The notes under the pieces: generated by a model
Seen by the model: only the letters and a program-made list of their open reading frames with translations
The model's database searches: none
What the model was told of the DNA's origin: nothing
Shown here: positions 7,121-8,850 of the stretch, piece by piece
Layout: every line of letters begins with the position of its first letter
How positions within the stretch are numbered: the first letter of the stretch is position 1
Made by a program: the position numbers and the translations under genes
Source: an uncultured Desulfovibrio sp.
GTDB taxonomy: Bacteria > Desulfobacterota > Desulfovibrionia > Desulfovibrionales > Desulfovibrionaceae
Assembly: GCA_947177085.1 (NCBI GenBank)
Contig: CAMWTD010000079.1
Coordinates: 1 to 8,850, forward strand
Direction of reading: 5' to 3'
Length of the DNA stretch: 8,850 nt

Positions 7121-7124
7121 CTAG
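7106..7124. repeat. IS end proximal to the transposase start: terminal inverted repeat plus CTAG target duplication
   Basis: The terminal repeat occupies 7106-7120, with the second CTAG at 7121-7124. It lies 51 bases upstream of the transposase ATG and 58 bases beyond the stop of the FecR gene. Confidence 0.75.
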
Positions 7125-7182
7125 CTTTAGCCTCTTTTGTGGCTCTGTACTAGTCTAGAATTATAAATCATTAACTTTCATA

Positions 7183-8538
7183 TTATTTACTCTTATGAAT
7201 TTCTATGTGAGAAGTTAATATTGATTTTAGGAAATAGATAGAATTGTTAGGCCCAACATGATGTCCATTAAATTCAGCACTTTGTATTCGAATCAATGTT
7301 GGAGAAATAAATTCCCCTTTAACGAAGCACCCATTTCCAGATACCTTAAATTCACCGTTTAATTTTACTGTATATGTCGCAGCTGATATGTATATTGGCC
7401 CGTGTGTATACACATGTTTCGTTGTATTCCAAAAATAGTGTGGCAAGTTCATAACTGCCTTGCCTAAATAACTATCATCCTTAATTTGAGTATCTTTACT
7501 AGTAAATGATATTATTATATCGCCAATATCTGTATTATCCTTTTCTCCATTAACATAATAATCAAAAATTGGATTTAATTTATTAACCGACGTATTAAAA
7601 TAGATCGGGAGAAGTGAATCAAAACCATCTTTAAAAATATTATCTACTGGCTGTTCTGGAAGTATGGGTGCTGGAGTAATAGGTACTATTTCAGTTGGAA
7701 TAGAAATGTCCGGTTCTAAGGAAATAGTAACGGCTGATAGATGATTCTCCACGAGGATTGCCTGTGCCAGCGCATCAGCACGATTCAAGGCAGCCGTCTG
7801 AATTGGATCTGCCAGTCCGGCCCTCGGCAACATGCCTTCAGTTGCCAAGGCTATAGGCGCATTTTTTAGGCGCTCAGTGTATGCCCGGGCCGTGGCGCGC
7901 TCAATCTCCGCGCGGGACTTGCCGCGCAGGGCCGCGCTGAAACTGGCGGCCTCCTCCTTCTGGGCCTTGCGCTCCTCCATGAAGTTGGCGCCCACGTTGA
8001 TGATGGTGCCCGGCTTGCGCAGTTCCATGACCTGCCCGGTCCCGAGATTGCGCACCGAGACGCCCAGGCCCGAAGTCTCGGAAAGATAGACGCGGGTCAC
8101 GTCTCCCCCGGCCTGGATGGTCACGAGAGTGCCGCGGATGCCGATGCTGGCCTGCGGCGTGTTGACGGTAAAGGCCTGCGGGTTCTTGCGGTTGCTCTCC
8201 CCCGTGATGATGCGCGCCATGCCCGATACGAGGTCGAGCACGATGTTCTCCTCCCGCTCGGCGTCCACATATTCCGCGAGGCTGATCTGCGTATCCGGCG
8301 CGATGCTCAGGGTGGAGTCGTCCGGGAAGATGAGTTGCGCCTTGCCCGTGGCGTCGCTCACGACCACGGCCTTGACGGGCACGTCCATTTTCACGGCGAG
8401 CGCCTCGCCGGTATTGCCGAGGCTGTAGCGCACGCCCGGCGTGACCGAGAGCACGCGCGCGGTGGCGTCGGCGAAGGCCGTGGCGGGCGTCGCCAGCGCG
8501 AAACATAGGCAGAGGAACAGGGAACAGGCTCTCAGCAT
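7183..8538 (-). CDS. Secreted FecR-domain protein, candidate cargo of the Slam-like protein
   Basis: 451 residues from the ATG at 8538, preferred over an in-frame ATG at 8562 because GGGAG lies 6 bases upstream and the signal peptide starts there (MLRACSLFLCLCFALATPA, cut near AFA/DA). No convincing lipobox is seen, so a soluble exported protein is likely. Residues about 50-150 form a FecR domain (FPDDSTLSIAPDTQISLAEYV, then NTPQASIGIRGTLVTI), here free of any sigma-regulator transmembrane layout. A charged helical stretch (185-225) leads to a Pro-rich linker (about 271-299, VPITPAPILPEQP) and a beta-rich C-terminal region (300-451) with GEFKVSGNGCFVKGEF and FNGHHVGPNN. The first half is GC-rich (39 of 60 at 8041-8100). 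The C-terminal part is strongly AT-rich (14 of 60 at 7501-7560), suggesting that region was exchanged. The cargo role is inferred from adjacency to the Slam-like gene. Confidence 0.8.
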   Translation of the reverse strand: MLRACSLFLCLCFALATPATAFADATARVLSVTPGVRYSLGNTGEALAVKMDVPVKAVVVSDATGKAQLIFPDDSTLSIAPDTQISLAEYVDAEREENIVLDLVSGMARIITGESNRKNPQAFTVNTPQASIGIRGTLVTIQAGGDVTRVYLSETSGLGVSVRNLGTGQVMELRKPGTIINVGANFMEERKAQKEEAASFSAALRGKSRAEIERATARAYTERLKNAPIALATEGMLPRAGLADPIQTAALNRADALAQAILVENHLSAVTISLEPDISIPTEIVPITPAPILPEQPVDNIFKDGFDSLLPIYFNTSVNKLNPIFDYYVNGEKDNTDIGDIIISFTSKDTQIKDDSYLGKAVMNLPHYFWNTTKHVYTHGPIYISAATYTVKLNGEFKVSGNGCFVKGEFISPTLIRIQSAEFNGHHVGPNNSIYFLKSILTSHIEIHKSK

Positions 8539-8579
8539 GATGGACTCCCGGCTAGGGGACATCGGGGAACGACGGCGGA

Positions 8580-8608
8580 ATTTTAGCGTTTTTCAGGCCC
8601 TGCGGCAA
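8580..8608 (-). promoter_or_regulatory. Sigma70-type promoter of the FecR-domain gene
   Basis: On the minus strand TTGCCG (8608-8603), a 17-base spacer and TAAAAT (8585-8580) match the -35 at four of six and the -10 at five of six positions. The predicted start near 8573 gives a leader of about 35 bases to the ATG at 8538. A small palindrome (GCCAG AAA CTGGC, 8624-8636) lies 15 bases upstream of the -35 and could be an activator or repressor half-site pair. Confidence 0.5.
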
Positions 8609-8653
8609 TATATTGAGAGTTATGCCAGAAACTGGCGCCGAGGAAAATGGGAG

Positions 8654-8671
8654 CCCGGCGCGGACGCCGGG
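8654..8671 (-). terminator. GC-rich hairpin behind the right-edge gene, probable terminator
   Basis: CCCGGCG (8654-8660) and CGCCGGG (8665-8671) form a perfect 7-bp stem with a 4-base loop, 7 bases after the TGA at 8681-8679. On the minus strand it is followed by CTCCCATTTTCC, only a short T-run set back from the stem, so termination may be partial. It separates the upstream gene from the promoter of the FecR gene. Confidence 0.5.
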
Positions 8672-8678
8672 AGGGGGT

Positions 8679-8850
8679 TCAGGGCTTCTTGTTTATCTCA
8701 CCGCTGAAGGTCATTTCGAGACTTCCCCTCCCCCCAGTCGTCGTCGTAATGCCACCCGCAACGCCCTCAATGCTGGACTTGTTCGCGGACAGAAATTTTC
8801 CCTTAGTCATGATATCTCTGGAGCCGGGTTCGCTCCCATGCGTCCAGCTC
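8679..8850 (-). CDS. C-terminal fragment of an upstream unrecognised beta-rich protein (5' end outside the window)
   Basis: The frame is open from the right edge (first full codon at 8849) to TGA at 8681-8679. It gives a 56-residue tail beginning SWTHGSEPGSRDIMTKG, continuing through GVAGGITTTTGGRGSLEM and ending TFSGEINKKP. Composition is Gly, Ser and Thr rich with short alternating strands, as in secreted or surface proteins. An internal ATG at 8810 has no clear ribosome site, so a longer gene continuing outside is favoured over a 43-residue peptide. The following hairpin supports a gene end here. The family is not recognised. A second FecR-type or cargo protein is possible from context only. 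Confidence 0.5.
   Translation of the reverse strand, partial: SWTHGSEPGSRDIMTKGKFLSANKSSIEGVAGGITTTTGGRGSLEMTFSGEINKKP

Noticed and set aside
7121..7182. AGCC/GGCT short pairing after the FecR stop as a terminator.
   Set aside because: Only four base pairs, with a loop too loose and no U-run; not supportable.
8603..8635. Possible sigma54 promoter (TGGCA ... TTGC on the minus strand) upstream of the FecR gene.
   Set aside because: GG and GC are 18 bases apart instead of about 10, so the geometry is wrong; the sigma70-type pair fits better.
8820..8850. GGGTTCG resembling a tRNA T-arm at the right edge.
   Set aside because: Flanking bases do not form a T stem, and the stretch is in an open minus-strand coding frame.
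1..8850. CRISPR arrays, rRNA or tRNA genes, riboswitches, replication origin.
   Set aside because: No regularly spaced repeats, cloverleaf or other characteristic structure was found on either strand by reading.

Overview
The window looks like chromosome of a GC-rich Gram-negative bacterium. The protein style (FecR / Slam-type outer-membrane protein / CHASE2 cyclase / metallo-beta-lactamase-GAF-HD-GYP) suggests a Desulfovibrio- or Bilophila-like member of the Desulfovibrionaceae. That assignment is recalled family resemblance, not a search. GC-rich core genes (40 of 60 bases G+C at 5581-5640, 39 of 60 at 8041-8100) are interrupted by AT-rich stretches (14 of 60 at 7501-7560, 22 of 60 at 61-120), so the locus is a mosaic.

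Layout. At the left edge is the 3' end of an unrecognised AT-rich plus-strand gene (1-192). It converges on a minus-strand block across a short junction (193-418) holding one doubtful small ORF and a hairpin. The minus-strand block, in transcription order from right to left, contains five elements. First comes the C-terminal tail of an upstream beta-rich protein (8679-8850) with a hairpin behind it. Second is a secreted FecR-domain protein (7183-8538) with its own good sigma70-type promoter. Third is an 835-bp IS5-family insertion sequence (6286-7120) whose transposase is broken by four same-direction frame changes. Fourth is a TPR plus beta-barrel outer-membrane protein of the Slam / type XI secretion class (4808-6166), overlapping by 4 nt a CHASE2 adenylate cyclase (2631-4811). 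Fifth, after 172 bp, is a metallo-beta-lactamase/GAF/HD-GYP protein (419-2458).

How the genes may work together (inference). The FecR protein is exported by a Sec signal peptide and may be moved to or through the outer membrane by the Slam-like barrel. The CHASE2 cyclase would sense a periplasmic signal and make cAMP. The last protein carries an HD-GYP c-di-GMP phosphodiesterase domain and an MBL domain whose metal motif resembles class II cyclic-nucleotide phosphodiesterases. The locus would then couple display of a surface or secreted protein to two nucleotide second messengers.

Most notable are: (i) a sharp GC-to-AT change inside the FecR gene, as if its C-terminal, presumably exposed, half was exchanged as a cassette; (ii) an IS with a CTAG target duplication splitting cargo from translocon; (iii) a perfect 9-bp AT-rich inverted repeat abutting a near-consensus promoter directly upstream of the Slam-like gene; (iv) pairing of a nucleotide cyclase with a protein bearing two different candidate nucleotide hydrolase domains.
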